Positions 7,378 to 13,994 of a DNA stretch of 13,994 bases are shown here, in pieces. Each line of letters starts with the position of its first letter. The first letter of the stretch is position 1. The stretch spans positions 1 to 13,994 of the forward strand of contig CAZWCX010000157.1 in NCBI GenBank assembly GCA_964632945.1, in the 5' to 3' direction. The position numbers and the translations under genes were made by a program. The notes beneath the pieces were generated by a model that was not told the DNA's origin, did no database searches, and saw only the letters and a list, made by a program, of their open reading frames with translations. Origin of the DNA: CAZWCX01 sp964632945. GTDB taxonomy: Bacteria; Planctomycetota; MHYJ01; WSZJ01; CAZWCX01.

Positions 7378-8295
7378 ATGTCCCGTGCGAAGTTCTGGCC
7401 GACGGTCCTGCTCTGGATGCTCCTGGCGGGGGGGGGCGTGGTCTGCCCCGCGGCCGGCGAACCCGAGGAAGCGGTATCGGATTCGGTGGCCGACCAGCGG
7501 ATTCGCGCGACGCTGCTGCAGGAGCTGAATCGGCTGGCGGATGAGGGGGTGACCCGTCGGGCGGCGGAACTGCTGGACTCCCCGCCACTGCGGGCAAGGA
7601 CGCCCCTGGTCCTGCCGGAGCCGGGCGCGGAGCGCCTCGGCGGGGTGGATCTCTATCGGCGGCTTCGCGAGGGGGCCGTGATCGTCGGTCTCCGCTACAA
7701 GTGCAAGAAGTGCACGAACTGGCATCTGAACGCGGCGTCCGGGTTCTTTCTGACCCGAGACGGCGTGGTGGCGACCAATCACCACGTGCTCGCCCTGGAA
7801 GGCGGGGATGCCGTGGCGGTCATGGACGGCGCCGGGCGGGTGCATGCGGTTCGCGAGGTGGTCGCGGATGACCCGACCCACGACATCGTCCTGCTGCGGG
7901 TCGCCGGGGAGGGGTTTTCGGCGCTTCCGCTCGCTCGCGGGGCGACGCCGGCCGGAACCGAAGTGGCGGTGATGAGCCATCCCGACGGTCGGTTCTGGAT
8001 GTTCACGACCGGCGTGGTTTCCCGCGTGGCGGATTGGACCGATGTCCGTCGTGAAGGAAAACCCACCTACGAGGTCCTCTGCATCACGGCGCCGTTCGCA
8101 CCGGGATCGAGCGGCGGCGCCGTCGCCGATCTGTCCGGGAACGTCGTCGGCATCGCCACCCGCATCATGCCGATCCTGCAGGCGAAGGAACACCAGGGCC
8201 AGAAAGACAAGGAGCACGCGCACACCGGCGAGTACACGGCGATGGTGATCCCCATGGCCGTGCCGGCGAGCCGGGTGGTCGATCTGACGAGGTAG
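7378..8295 (+). CDS. Exported trypsin/HtrA-like serine protease without PDZ domain
   Basis: This is a 305-aa protein. The N-terminus (basic MSRAK, a hydrophobic core to about residue 23, then PAAG) is a Sec signal peptide with likely cleavage near residues 26-27. The cysteine there lacks a lipobox, so it is not a lipoprotein. The catalytic triad is H136 in ATNHHVL, D169 in THDIVLL and S245 in GSSGG (243-247). Just before the protease core, C109-K-K-C112-x2-W-H forms a CxxC unit that could bind a metal or form a disulfide. The chain stops soon after the catalytic domain, so no PDZ domain is present, unlike classical DegP/HtrA. I chose ATG 7378 because the signal peptide begins there and AGGAAG precedes it; an in-frame ATG at 7249 would add 43 unlikely residues. 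A weak -10-like TACACT at 7331-7336 lacks a good -35. Its substrate is unknown. Confidence 0.9.
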   Translation: MSRAKFWPTVLLWMLLAGGGVVCPAAGEPEEAVSDSVADQRIRATLLQELNRLADEGVTRRAAELLDSPPLRARTPLVLPEPGAERLGGVDLYRRLREGAVIVGLRYKCKKCTNWHLNAASGFFLTRDGVVATNHHVLALEGGDAVAVMDGAGRVHAVREVVADDPTHDIVLLRVAGEGFSALPLARGATPAGTEVAVMSHPDGRFWMFTTGVVSRVADWTDVRREGKPTYEVLCITAPFAPGSSGGAVADLSGNVVGIATRIMPILQAKEHQGQKDKEHAHTGEYTAMVIPMAVPASRVVDLTR

Positions 8296-8304
8296 CGACC
8301 GGCC

Positions 8305-9066
8305 TCAGAGCGACTTCAGGGACGCGCGCAGGTACTCCCAGTTCATGCGGGTGATGTGGGAGGTCGCGATTCCTTTGGGGCAGACCGCCTCGCACTCCGC
8401 CTCGTTGGTGCAGGCCCCGAACCCTTCCTTCTCCATCTGCGCGACCATGCGCACGACCCGCCGTTCGCGCTCGGGCTGACCCTGGGGCAGCAAGGCGAAC
8501 TGGGTGACCTTGGCGGCCGTGAACAGCATCGCGGAGGCGTTCTTGCACGCGGCGACGCACGCGCCGCAGCCGATGCACTGCGCGGCATCCATCGCCTTTT
8601 CGGCGACGTCCTTGCTGATCGGCAGCGAGTTCCCGTCGGGCGCGGCGCCGGTGTCGACGCTGGAGTAGCCGCCCGCTGCGATGATGCGATCGAAGGCCGC
8701 CCGATCGACCACGAGGTCCTTCAGAATCGGGAAGGCCCGCGCGCGCCACGGCTCCACGGTGATCGTCTGGCCGTCGCGGTAGCGCCGCATGAACAGCTGA
8801 CAGGTCGTGGTGTTTCGCTCCGGGCCGTGCGCGACCCCGTCGATGACGAGGCTGCAGGAGCCGCAGATCCCCTCGCGACAGTCGGAGTCGAAGGCGATCG
8901 CGTCCTCTCCCTTCGCCACGAGCTCTTCATTCAGTTCGTCGAGCATTTCCAGGAACGACATGTCCGGCGACACGTTGTGCGCCGTATACTCGACGAGCCG
9001 ACCGGGAGCGTGCGCATCCGCCTGTCGCCAGACGCGCAGGTGCAGGGTCATGCGGGATTCCGCCAC
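8305..9066 (-). CDS. sdhB: Succinate dehydrogenase/fumarate reductase iron-sulfur subunit
   Basis: This 253-aa subunit carries electrons from the flavoprotein to quinone through three iron-sulfur clusters. The N-terminal ferredoxin fold has CREGICGSC plus a downstream C for the [2Fe-2S] cluster. The C-terminal half has CIGCGACVAAC and CTNEAECEAVCPKG for the [4Fe-4S] and [3Fe-4S] clusters. The cluster motifs look complete. I chose GTG 9066 because AGGAAGAGG sits 6 nt upstream, 13 nt after the sdhA stop. An ATG five codons later (9051) is a possible alternative, giving 248 aa. Much longer frames run into sdhA and add Arg/Ser-rich noise. It is the last gene of sdhCAB and ends 9 nt from the stop of the convergent protease gene, with no terminator hairpin in between. 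Confidence 0.96.
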   Translation of the reverse strand: MAESRMTLHLRVWRQADAHAPGRLVEYTAHNVSPDMSFLEMLDELNEELVAKGEDAIAFDSDCREGICGSCSLVIDGVAHGPERNTTTCQLFMRRYRDGQTITVEPWRARAFPILKDLVVDRAAFDRIIAAGGYSSVDTGAAPDGNSLPISKDVAEKAMDAAQCIGCGACVAACKNASAMLFTAAKVTQFALLPQGQPERERRVVRMVAQMEKEGFGACTNEAECEAVCPKGIATSHITRMNWEYLRASLKSL

Positions 9067-9079
9067 GGAACACCTCTTC

Positions 9080-10993
9080 CTACTTGTAGCTGCGCTGAGA
9101 GGGTTTGACGTACTCGAACTGGAGCGGCTCCTTGTGGAGTTCGGGCGCCTTGTCGGGACCCTTCCATTCCCAGGCGGAAACATACGAGTATTCCGCGTCG
9201 TTGCGCCGGCATTCCCCTTCCTCGGTCTGGTATTCCTCGCGGAAATGGCAGCCGCAGGATTCCTCGCGCTGGAGTGCGTCGGTGGCCACCAGCTCCGCAA
9301 ACTCCATGTAGTCGGCGACGCGGAGCGCGAACTCCAGAGTCTTGTTGAAATCCTGGTCCCGCCCGGTGACTTTGACCGCCTGGGCGTACGAGCTGCGCAG
9401 TCGTTTGACGGTCTCGATCGCCTTCTCCAGACTCTTCCGGCTGCGCGCCATGCCGACCTCGTCCCACATCAGTTTGCCGAGCTGACGGTGGAATTCGAGG
9501 ACGGTCATGTTGCCGCGCGCGGAGAGGATCTTGTGGATGCGGTCCTGCACGGCCGCCTCGGCCTCCTGGAACGCGCCGTGGTCGGTCGTGACCTTCTCGA
9601 GGGGCGTGCTCGCCAGGTAGTGCGCGAGCGTGTACGGAATGATGAAGTATCCGTCGGCCAGCCCCTGCATGAGCGCGCTCGCGCCCAGGCGGTTCGCTCC
9701 GTGGTCGGAGAAGTTGGCCTCCCCGAGCACGTGCAGGCCGGGGATGTTGCTCATCAGGTTGTAGTCCACCCAGAGTCCGCCCATGGTGTAGTGAACGGCC
9801 GGGTAGATCATCATCGGCCCCTTCCAGGGGTTCTCCGCGGTGATCTTCTGGTACATGTCGAAGAGGTTGCCGTAGCGGTCACGGATCGCGGGTTCGCCCA
9901 CTCGCTTGAGGGCGTCGGCGAAGTCGAGGTAGACCGCCAGGCCGGTGGGGCCGACGCCGCGGCCGTCGTCGCACACCTGCTTGGCGTTGCGGGAGGCGAC
10001 GTCCCGCGGCACGAGATTGCCGAACGAGGGGTACTTCCGTTCGAGGTAGTAGTCGCGGTCGTCCTCCGGGATCTCGTGGGGCGCACGCTTGTCCCCTTTC
10101 TGCTTCGGCACCCAGACGCGGCCGTCGTTGCGCAACGATTCGCTCATGAGGGTCAGCTTGGACTGGTAGGTGCCGGTCACGGGGATGCAGGTGGGGTGGA
10201 TCTGGACGAAGCAGGGATTGGCGAACAGCGCTCCGCGGCGGGCGCAACGCCAGGCCGCGGTCACGTTGCTGTTCCCCGCGTTCGTGGAGAGGAAGTAAAG
10301 GTTGCCGTACCCGCCGGTGGCGATCAGCACGGCGTCCCCGACATGGCGTTCGAGTTTGCCGGTGGTGAGGTTCCGGACGATGAGGCCGCGCGCCTTGCCG
10401 TTGACGATCACGAGGTCGAGCATTTCCCGTCGCGCCAGCACCTTGACGCGACCCTCGTCGACCTGCCGCATCATCGACCCGTACGCCCCGAGCAGCAACT
10501 GCTGGCCGGTCTGGCCGCGCGCGTAGAAGGTTCGCGACAACTGCGCGCCGCCGAAGGAGCGGTTGGACAGCATCCCGCCGTACTCGCGCGCGAACGGAAC
10601 CCCCTGCGCGACGCAGTGGTCGATGATGTCCACGCTCACCTGCGACAGGCGGTGAACGTTCCCCTCGCGGGCACGGAAGTCTCCGCCCTTCACCGTGTCA
10701 TAGAAAAGACGGAAGATCGAGTCCCCGTCGTTCCGGTAGTTCTTCGCCGCATTGATCCCGCCCTGTGCCGCAATGCTGTGGGAGCGGCGCGGGCTGTCGA
10801 GGATGGTGAAGGCGAGCACGTTGTATCCCAGTTCGCCCAGACTGGCCGCCGCCGACGCGCCCGCCAGGCCCGTGCCGACCACCAGGACCGTGAACTTGCG
10901 CCGGTTCGCCGGGTTGATCAGCTTCATGTCGAAGCGGTGTTTGTCCCACTTCTGCTCGATGGGGCCGCTGGGGACCTTGCCGTCCAGATTCAC
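9080..10993 (-). CDS. sdhA: Succinate dehydrogenase/fumarate reductase flavoprotein subunit
   Basis: This 637-aa catalytic subunit interconverts succinate and fumarate in the TCA cycle or respiratory chain. The FAD-binding GTGLAG is at 40-45. The covalent-FAD histidine is H72 in SHSIAAQGG. Substrate-site residues visible by family pattern are H266 in QIHPT, R330 in VPRDVASR (the proton-shuttle arginine by analogy) and H401 in HYTMGG. The length fits the Bacillus/Bacteroides-type flavoprotein (about 580-660 aa). The GTG start directly abuts the sdhC TAA, with GGAGG about 7 nt upstream inside the end of sdhC, so the genes are co-translated. With a single five-helix cytochrome b encoded upstream, this is most likely a menaquinone-type enzyme. 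Sequence alone does not tell which direction it works in. Confidence 0.97.
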   Translation of the reverse strand: MNLDGKVPSGPIEQKWDKHRFDMKLINPANRRKFTVLVVGTGLAGASAAASLGELGYNVLAFTILDSPRRSHSIAAQGGINAAKNYRNDGDSIFRLFYDTVKGGDFRAREGNVHRLSQVSVDIIDHCVAQGVPFAREYGGMLSNRSFGGAQLSRTFYARGQTGQQLLLGAYGSMMRQVDEGRVKVLARREMLDLVIVNGKARGLIVRNLTTGKLERHVGDAVLIATGGYGNLYFLSTNAGNSNVTAAWRCARRGALFANPCFVQIHPTCIPVTGTYQSKLTLMSESLRNDGRVWVPKQKGDKRAPHEIPEDDRDYYLERKYPSFGNLVPRDVASRNAKQVCDDGRGVGPTGLAVYLDFADALKRVGEPAIRDRYGNLFDMYQKITAENPWKGPMMIYPAVHYTMGGLWVDYNLMSNIPGLHVLGEANFSDHGANRLGASALMQGLADGYFIIPYTLAHYLASTPLEKVTTDHGAFQEAEAAVQDRIHKILSARGNMTVLEFHRQLGKLMWDEVGMARSRKSLEKAIETVKRLRSSYAQAVKVTGRDQDFNKTLEFALRVADYMEFAELVATDALQREESCGCHFREEYQTEEGECRRNDAEYSYVSAWEWKGPDKAPELHKEPLQFEYVKPSQRSYK

Positions 10994-11659
10994 TTATCTG
11001 CCTCCGTGCTGGATGTAGACCAGGAGCGGGATGGCCAGGAACCCCCCGGCGATCACGATGGCCCCCACCTTGCAGGCGATCGAGAGGACCCGGCGCCACC
11101 GGACGCCGAGCGACTCGAACGAACTGCCGAAGCCGTGCCAGAGGTGGAAACCGATGACGGACATGGCGAAGACGTACCAGAGCACCCATCCCGGGTTCTG
11201 GAACGTTTCCACCACGAGCCGGTGCAGATCGCGCACGCCGGGCTCCGGGGAAGCGTAGTACCGGCCGAACTTGAATCCCCAGACGTGCAGCGGAACGAAT
11301 ACGGCGACCACCAGTCCGGAGACGATCATCGTCTGCGAGGCCCAGTCCCGGCGGCTCGGCCGGCCCGAATTTCCTTCGGCCTGATAGGGGACCGGGCGGG
11401 CCCCCTTGTTGCGAAGCGTCACCATCAGTCCCGACGCGAAGTGCGCGAGGAAGAGACCGAGCAGGACCGCTTCGGCCAGGTAGATGAGCGGGTTCGAAGT
11501 CAGCGTGTGGCTGTAGTGATTGAAGGTCTTAGGGCCGGCGAACAGAAGGAAGTTGCCGGCCAGATGGGTAACCAGGAACCCGATCAGGGCGAGACCCGTG
11601 ACGCCCATCAGGATCTTCCGTCCGATGGACGACTGGAGGAATTGAACGATCTGGGACAC
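10994..11659 (-). CDS. sdhC: Succinate dehydrogenase/fumarate reductase cytochrome b subunit (single-subunit, di-heme type)
   Basis: This 221-aa integral membrane subunit has five hydrophobic helices at about 15-40, 57-80, 109-130, 154-177 and 192-216. Histidines sit inside or near the helices at H32 (THLAGN), H73 (LAHFASG), H125 (PLHVWGF), H172 and H175 (FHLWHGFGSSF). They fit the four axial ligands of the two-heme cytochrome b558-type anchor, which replaces the SdhC plus SdhD pair of proteobacteria. It docks SdhB/SdhA on the membrane and passes electrons to quinone. The start is GTG at 11659 with only a weak, distant GGAG. It is the first gene of sdhCAB, about 50 nt after the predicted transcription start of the promoter at 11716-11744. 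Confidence 0.95.
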   Translation of the reverse strand: MSQIVQFLQSSIGRKILMGVTGLALIGFLVTHLAGNFLLFAGPKTFNHYSHTLTSNPLIYLAEAVLLGLFLAHFASGLMVTLRNKGARPVPYQAEGNSGRPSRRDWASQTMIVSGLVVAVFVPLHVWGFKFGRYYASPEPGVRDLHRLVVETFQNPGWVLWYVFAMSVIGFHLWHGFGSSFESLGVRWRRVLSIACKVGAIVIAGGFLAIPLLVYIQHGGR

Positions 11660-11715
11660 GGTCGAAGGTGCTCCAATTCGAGGTCGTCGCGGTCAACGGA
11701 CGGACCGCCCATCTT

Positions 11716-11744
11716 CCTATAAGCGGGGTCCCGGATCCCGTCAA
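11716..11744 (-). promoter_or_regulatory. Sigma-70-type promoter for sdhCAB
   Basis: On the minus strand, TTGACG (11739-11744, 5 of 6), a 17-nt spacer and TATAGG (11716-11721, 4 of 6) lie in the 112-nt gap between the DUF4337 gene and sdhC. Predicted transcription would start near 11709 with a leader of about 50 nt. No intrinsic terminator is seen between the DUF4337 stop and this promoter, so some read-through from upstream is possible. Confidence 0.65.
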
Positions 11745-11771
11745 CGGATATCTCGGAGATCGATTCGGCAC

Positions 11772-12359
11772 TCAGGACAGGAACGGCAGTTTCACCCACA
11801 GGGTGTAGCCGTTCACGGTCAGCAGCGCCCCGATGAACCCCAGCACCGTACTGAACCAATAGGCCGCGGAGACCCCGGACAGGACCGCCAGCGTCGCCAT
11901 GACGATCGCGATCTGCAGCATCACTTCGGCGTAATCGAAGTACGGATCCCGTGCCAGATTTTCGTCCCGCTGCTTCTCCAGCACCCGGGCCGACTCCTCG
12001 ATTTCCTTCTTCTCCCCGGCGTAACGGCTTTCCTCCTGGGCGAACCGTTCCAGCAGGGATCCGTACCGGACCCGCGCAGCCTCGGACATGGAGGGGCCCC
12101 GTTCCTCGATCTGGACCTCGAGCAGGAGTTTCTGGATCCGATACTGATGCTCCCGGCTCGCCTTGGCCTGGTAATAGGCCCATTGATTGCTGGCCTGCTG
12201 TTGAGCGAGGAGCATCTCCTTTCCGGCGTTGTTGCCCCCCAGGGCGGAGACGGACAGAACCACCGCATACATCACAGCCGTGAGGGCAACCCGCCGGGAA
12301 AACGACCGTTCCTTGAGTTCTGCGAGATCATCGGGATTCGGGACTTCGACATCGGGCAT
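11772..12359 (-). CDS. DUF4337-family membrane protein with coiled coil
   Basis: This 195-aa protein has one N-terminal hydrophobic segment (about 24-42), a long charged coiled-coil-like middle (about 50-145, rich in E, K, Q, R) and a C-terminal hydrophobic pair (about 147-192). The stretch GGNNAGKEMLLAQQQASNQW, followed by AYYQAK, matches what I recall of the DUF4337 family, whose function is not known. I chose ATG 12359 because GGAG lies 6 nt upstream and the protein pattern begins there; upstream in-frame sequence is Arg/Pro-rich. It is the third gene of the selenoprotein cluster, 73 nt after the preceding gene, with an unusual C-rich leader (the complement of the G-tract at 12375-12397). 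The context suggests an envelope protein working with its neighbours. Confidence 0.88.
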   Translation of the reverse strand: MPDVEVPNPDDLAELKERSFSRRVALTAVMYAVVLSVSALGGNNAGKEMLLAQQQASNQWAYYQAKASREHQYRIQKLLLEVQIEERGPSMSEAARVRYGSLLERFAQEESRYAGEKKEIEESARVLEKQRDENLARDPYFDYAEVMLQIAIVMATLAVLSGVSAAYWFSTVLGFIGALLTVNGYTLWVKLPFLS

Positions 12360-12374
12360 GGCATTCTCCAGCAA

Positions 12375-12397
12375 GGGGAAGGGGGAGGGGGGGAGGG
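12375..12397 (+). repeat. G-rich tract with G-quadruplex pattern
   Basis: Four G-runs of 4, 5, 7 and 3 bases are separated by AA, A and A, which satisfies the usual G3+ N1-7 pattern. The tract lies on the plus strand in the 73-nt gap before the DUF4337 gene, so it is the template strand there, and the mRNA leader carries the C-rich complement ending about 15 nt before the ATG. A template-strand quadruplex could slow transcription and lower expression of the last gene in the operon. Formation in the cell is unproven. Confidence 0.55.
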
Positions 12398-12432
12398 ACG
12401 AAGTGCGATTCGACTCGAGGGGGCGTTGCGGT

Positions 12433-12999
12433 CTACTTGGGCGGGACGGTGGCGCTCGGATCGTTCTGCCCCAACCCGGCGGCCTCCGGGTGGTTCGCGC
12501 GAATCCAGTCCTCCAGCGGCTGCGGCGGGGTCTCGCCGACCTGGATCCACCATTTCGAACCGTACATGTTCTCACACAAGCGCTGCACGAGTTCTTCCTT
12601 GGATTTGCAGCGGAACGTCTGCCAGACCGCCTCCTTGCGCGCGCCGACCACCCAATCCCGGGTGGGCAGAGTCTCTTTCAGTCCGGACCCGAAGACCTTC
12701 TTCTCCAGCCCGATCCTCGCCTCCGTTTGCTCGAGCCGGTCGAGGATGCCGTCGGCAAACGAGACCAGCGACCGGTCCCGCGCCTCCGAGGAAGCGCCGG
12801 CCAGGTCCCGCAGATTCTTCATGTCCTCGGCGAGCGCAGCGAGAATCTCCGTCGATCGGCGCGTCTTTTCGAGGATCTCCGGGAGTTTCTCATTGACGGT
12901 CTGGGTCGTGCGCTGGAGGTTGACGCGAAGATCGTTGGTCAGCCAGGCGAACCCCAGCACGGAAACGACGGCAAACCCCAAGCAGGCCCACTTGAACAT
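12433..12999 (-). CDS. Membrane-anchored protein of unknown function with coiled coil
   Basis: This 188-aa protein starts with one hydrophobic helix (about 4-21; MFKWACLGFAVVSVLGF), with few basic residues before it, acting as an anchor or uncleaved signal. A heptad-like amphipathic region follows (about 25-100), then a more globular part with two cysteines (in FRCKSKEE and RLCENMYG, about residues 130-143) and a Pro-rich tail. I do not recognise the family. The ATG has GGAG 7 nt upstream, and the gene begins 14 nt after the selenoprotein stop, so the two are probably co-transcribed. The two cysteines could be redox partners of the selenoprotein, but this is inference from position only. Confidence 0.8.
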   Translation of the reverse strand: MFKWACLGFAVVSVLGFAWLTNDLRVNLQRTTQTVNEKLPEILEKTRRSTEILAALAEDMKNLRDLAGASSEARDRSLVSFADGILDRLEQTEARIGLEKKVFGSGLKETLPTRDWVVGARKEAVWQTFRCKSKEELVQRLCENMYGSKWWIQVGETPPQPLEDWIRANHPEAAGLGQNDPSATVPPK

Positions 13000-13013
13000 G
13001 GCGGATCTCCGGG

Positions 13014-13613
13014 TCAGGACGATGCGGCACGATCCAGCAGGGCGAGGTAGTCGGGCGTGTCGGAGATGCTCCGGTGGCGGAACTCGGCCGTGGTGCGTCC
13101 GGCCTTTAGAACGAACACGCCGGGCATCTGGCGGATGCTCCCGACCGGTTTCTTGGGCGCGATCCCCGATTGAACGAGGAGCTTCGCCCCGCGCAGGAGG
13201 GCTTTTGGCCCGACGACGGCGGACAGGCTTCCGTCTTCGAGTCCGAAGGAGCGGTAGAGCTTCCGCCCGGGGTCGGAGATCCGGCCCCAGTCTTCGACGC
13301 CGAACGCCTTCGTCAGCGTGTCGCCATGCGTCGAATCTCCCTGGTGGACGATGACCACCCGCGCCTTTCGCTTTTCAATCTCGACTCGCAACCCGGCGAG
13401 TTCCGCGAGGGTCTCGCTGCAAAAGGGTCAGCCGCTGTGGCGCAGGAAGACGAGCAGGACCGGACGATCGGACGCGGTGTCGCCCAGGGTGGCGCCGTTC
13501 GAGAGTCGGACGGAAGCCCATTCGGGGAGGGATGTCCGCGGCTTCTTCGGCGGGGACTTCTTCCCCGATTTCCTTCGGGACGCGCCGGCGGATTTCTTGC
13601 GTTTCGCGTTCAT
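13014..13613 (-). CDS. Selenoprotein: peroxiredoxin-like (AhpC-TSA_2 / SelL-related) with U-P-F-C redox motif
   Basis: Read through the in-frame TGA at 13428-13430, this is a 199-aa thioredoxin-fold protein. It has a Lys/Arg-rich N-terminal extension (about 1-30), then a beta strand VLLVFLRHSG, then U62-P-F-C65 and ETLAELAGL. After these come VVIVHQGD, a WGRISDP segment, LYRSFGL and a MPGVFVL strand. Cysteine relatives of the AhpC-TSA_2/PRXL2 and SelL-related families carry RHxGCPFC at this site, so the TGA replaces precisely the attacking cysteine, and frame and homology continue on both sides. A SECIS-like hairpin follows at 13390-13413. Read as a stop, TGA would leave about 61 codons and a second frame from TTG 13391. 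Start choice is ATG 13613 (GGAG lies very close); GTG 13646 is possible and adds 11 residues. No signal peptide is visible, so it is probably cytosolic. The likely role is thiol/peroxide redox chemistry; the partner is unknown. It heads the cluster with 12433-12999 and 11772-12359. Confidence 0.88.
13390..13413 (-). promoter_or_regulatory. Candidate bacterial SECIS element just after the Sec UGA
   Basis: Counting the U of UGA as 1, nt 18-22 (GACCC) pair with 37-41 (GGGUU, one G-U wobble). After a small internal loop (UC against C), nt 25-27 (GCG) pair with 33-35 (CGC), leaving the 5-nt loop GAACU. The loop begins 24 nt after UGA, and its first base is G. Both features fit the known bacterial SECIS pattern (loop about 16-37 nt from UGA, G in the first two loop positions) recognised by SelB. 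A competing GCGAG/CTCGC hairpin (nt 14-26) is also possible, so the fold needs a computed check. Confidence 0.65.
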
Positions 13614-13690
13614 CTCTCCATTCAACCCATTCGACTTGTGGAACACGAGCGAAATCGCTACCGTCGGGACGATCTGGAAAGGACCGGAAG

Positions 13691-13945
13691 ATGAGATACG
13701 CCATCGCCCTGGGAATTGGAGCGCTGATCGACCTCGCGTTGCTCCTGTTTCGCTCGGCCATGACCGCCCGGTTGGCGGCGTGGCAGGAGGCGGAGAAGGA
13801 ACTGTCCGGGCTCGACATGCTCTTCCTGCGGAGTGCCCAGATCCTGACCGCGTACGGCTGGATCCTCCTGCCGGGAGTTCTGCTGGCGTGCGTGGGGATC
13901 GCGGCCCTGATCGGCCGGGACCGGGCCGCGGCCGCCCGCGGCTAG
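13691..13945 (+). CDS. Small two-helix membrane protein of unknown function
   Basis: This 84-aa protein has hydrophobic helices at about 3-23 and 52-74, joined by a charged amphipathic segment (AAWQEAEKELSG and neighbours) and ending in a short Arg/Ala tail. I recognise no family. ATG 13691 is chosen because AGGA lies 7 nt upstream and the hydrophobic helix begins at once; longer in-frame versions add Ser/Arg-rich noise antisense to the selenoprotein. It is divergent from the selenoprotein gene, 77 nt apart. A poor promoter-like pair on the plus strand (TTGTGG at 13636-13641, TACCGT 17 nt on) may serve it. Confidence 0.7.
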   Translation: MRYAIALGIGALIDLALLLFRSAMTARLAAWQEAEKELSGLDMLFLRSAQILTAYGWILLPGVLLACVGIAALIGRDRAAAARG

Positions 13946-13977
13946 GCTCTGTCTTAAATCTCGAATTGTGCCGATAT

Positions 13978-13994
13978 CTCTCCAGTATGGAGGG
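13978..13994. repeat. Hairpin-forming inverted repeat at the right edge
   Basis: CTCTCCA and TGGAGGG pair around GTA (7 bp, one T-G pair), 33 nt after the small membrane-protein gene. It could be the stem of a terminator, but the window ends before any T-run could be seen. It could equally be a part of whatever element follows. Confidence 0.3.

Noticed and set aside
8807..11722. Plus-strand open frame of 971 codons
   Set aside because: It lies antisense to the whole of sdhC and sdhA and the start of sdhB; composition is unlike a folded protein.
13428..13430. Reading the TGA as a true stop or nonsense mutation (pseudogene)
   Set aside because: It falls exactly on the redox cysteine position, the frame is intact on both sides, and a SECIS-like hairpin follows. 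Only the absence of Sec machinery in the genome would revive this reading.
13945..13994. GGCTCTGTCTTAAATC near the right edge as the end of an insertion sequence
   Set aside because: It vaguely resembles some insertion-sequence termini, but there is no transposase, partner repeat or target duplication inside the window.

Overview
The window is high-GC DNA with tightly packed, mostly minus-strand genes. It looks like a Gram-negative-type bacterium with a sigma-54 regulatory system, a Bacteroides/Bacillus-type (single cytochrome b) succinate dehydrogenase, a DUF4337 membrane protein and, most notably, UGA decoded as selenocysteine. These traits would fit phyla such as Planctomycetota, Gemmatimonadota, Acidobacteriota or Eisenbacteria, but nothing seen here fixes the phylum. 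Many genes start with GTG (PLP enzyme, methyltransferase/E1 fusion, 94-aa protein, sdhC, sdhA and probably sdhB). No tRNA, rRNA, CRISPR array or intact mobile element was found.

Layout. (1) Positions 1-3157, minus strand: a 786-aa protein joins two class I methyltransferase-like domains to an E1/ThiF-like adenylating domain. It overlaps by 7 nt a cysteine-synthase-like PLP enzyme that runs off the left edge. This is probably a small biosynthetic or amino-acid/sulfur operon of unknown product. (2) Positions 3158-3471: a 314-nt non-coding stretch with one clear inverted repeat. (3) Positions 3472-7211, minus strand: a signalling operon of a 94-aa unknown protein, an NtrC-type sigma-54 activator and a polytopic membrane hybrid histidine kinase. 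It is read from a near-consensus promoter at 7258-7286. (4) Positions 7378-8295, plus strand: an exported trypsin/HtrA-like serine protease with a CxxC motif. (5) Positions 8305-11659, minus strand: sdhCAB, with a good promoter at 11716-11744. (6) Positions 11772-13613, minus strand: a selenoprotein of the peroxiredoxin-like (AhpC-TSA_2/SelL-related) superfamily, then a membrane-anchored coiled-coil protein, then a DUF4337 protein. (7) Positions 13691-13945, plus strand: a small two-helix membrane protein.

The highlight is the selenoprotein. An in-frame TGA at 13428-13430 sits exactly where the first cysteine of the CPFC redox motif belongs, giving U-P-F-C. The bases just after it can fold into a bacterial SECIS-like hairpin whose loop starts with G. 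Ordinary gene calling would split this gene in two. Its grouping with two membrane-anchored coiled-coil proteins suggests an envelope-associated redox module. The second candidate of interest is the methyltransferase-methyltransferase-E1 fusion coupled to the PLP enzyme. Its E1 domain keeps the ATP-handling residues but has no internal cysteine.
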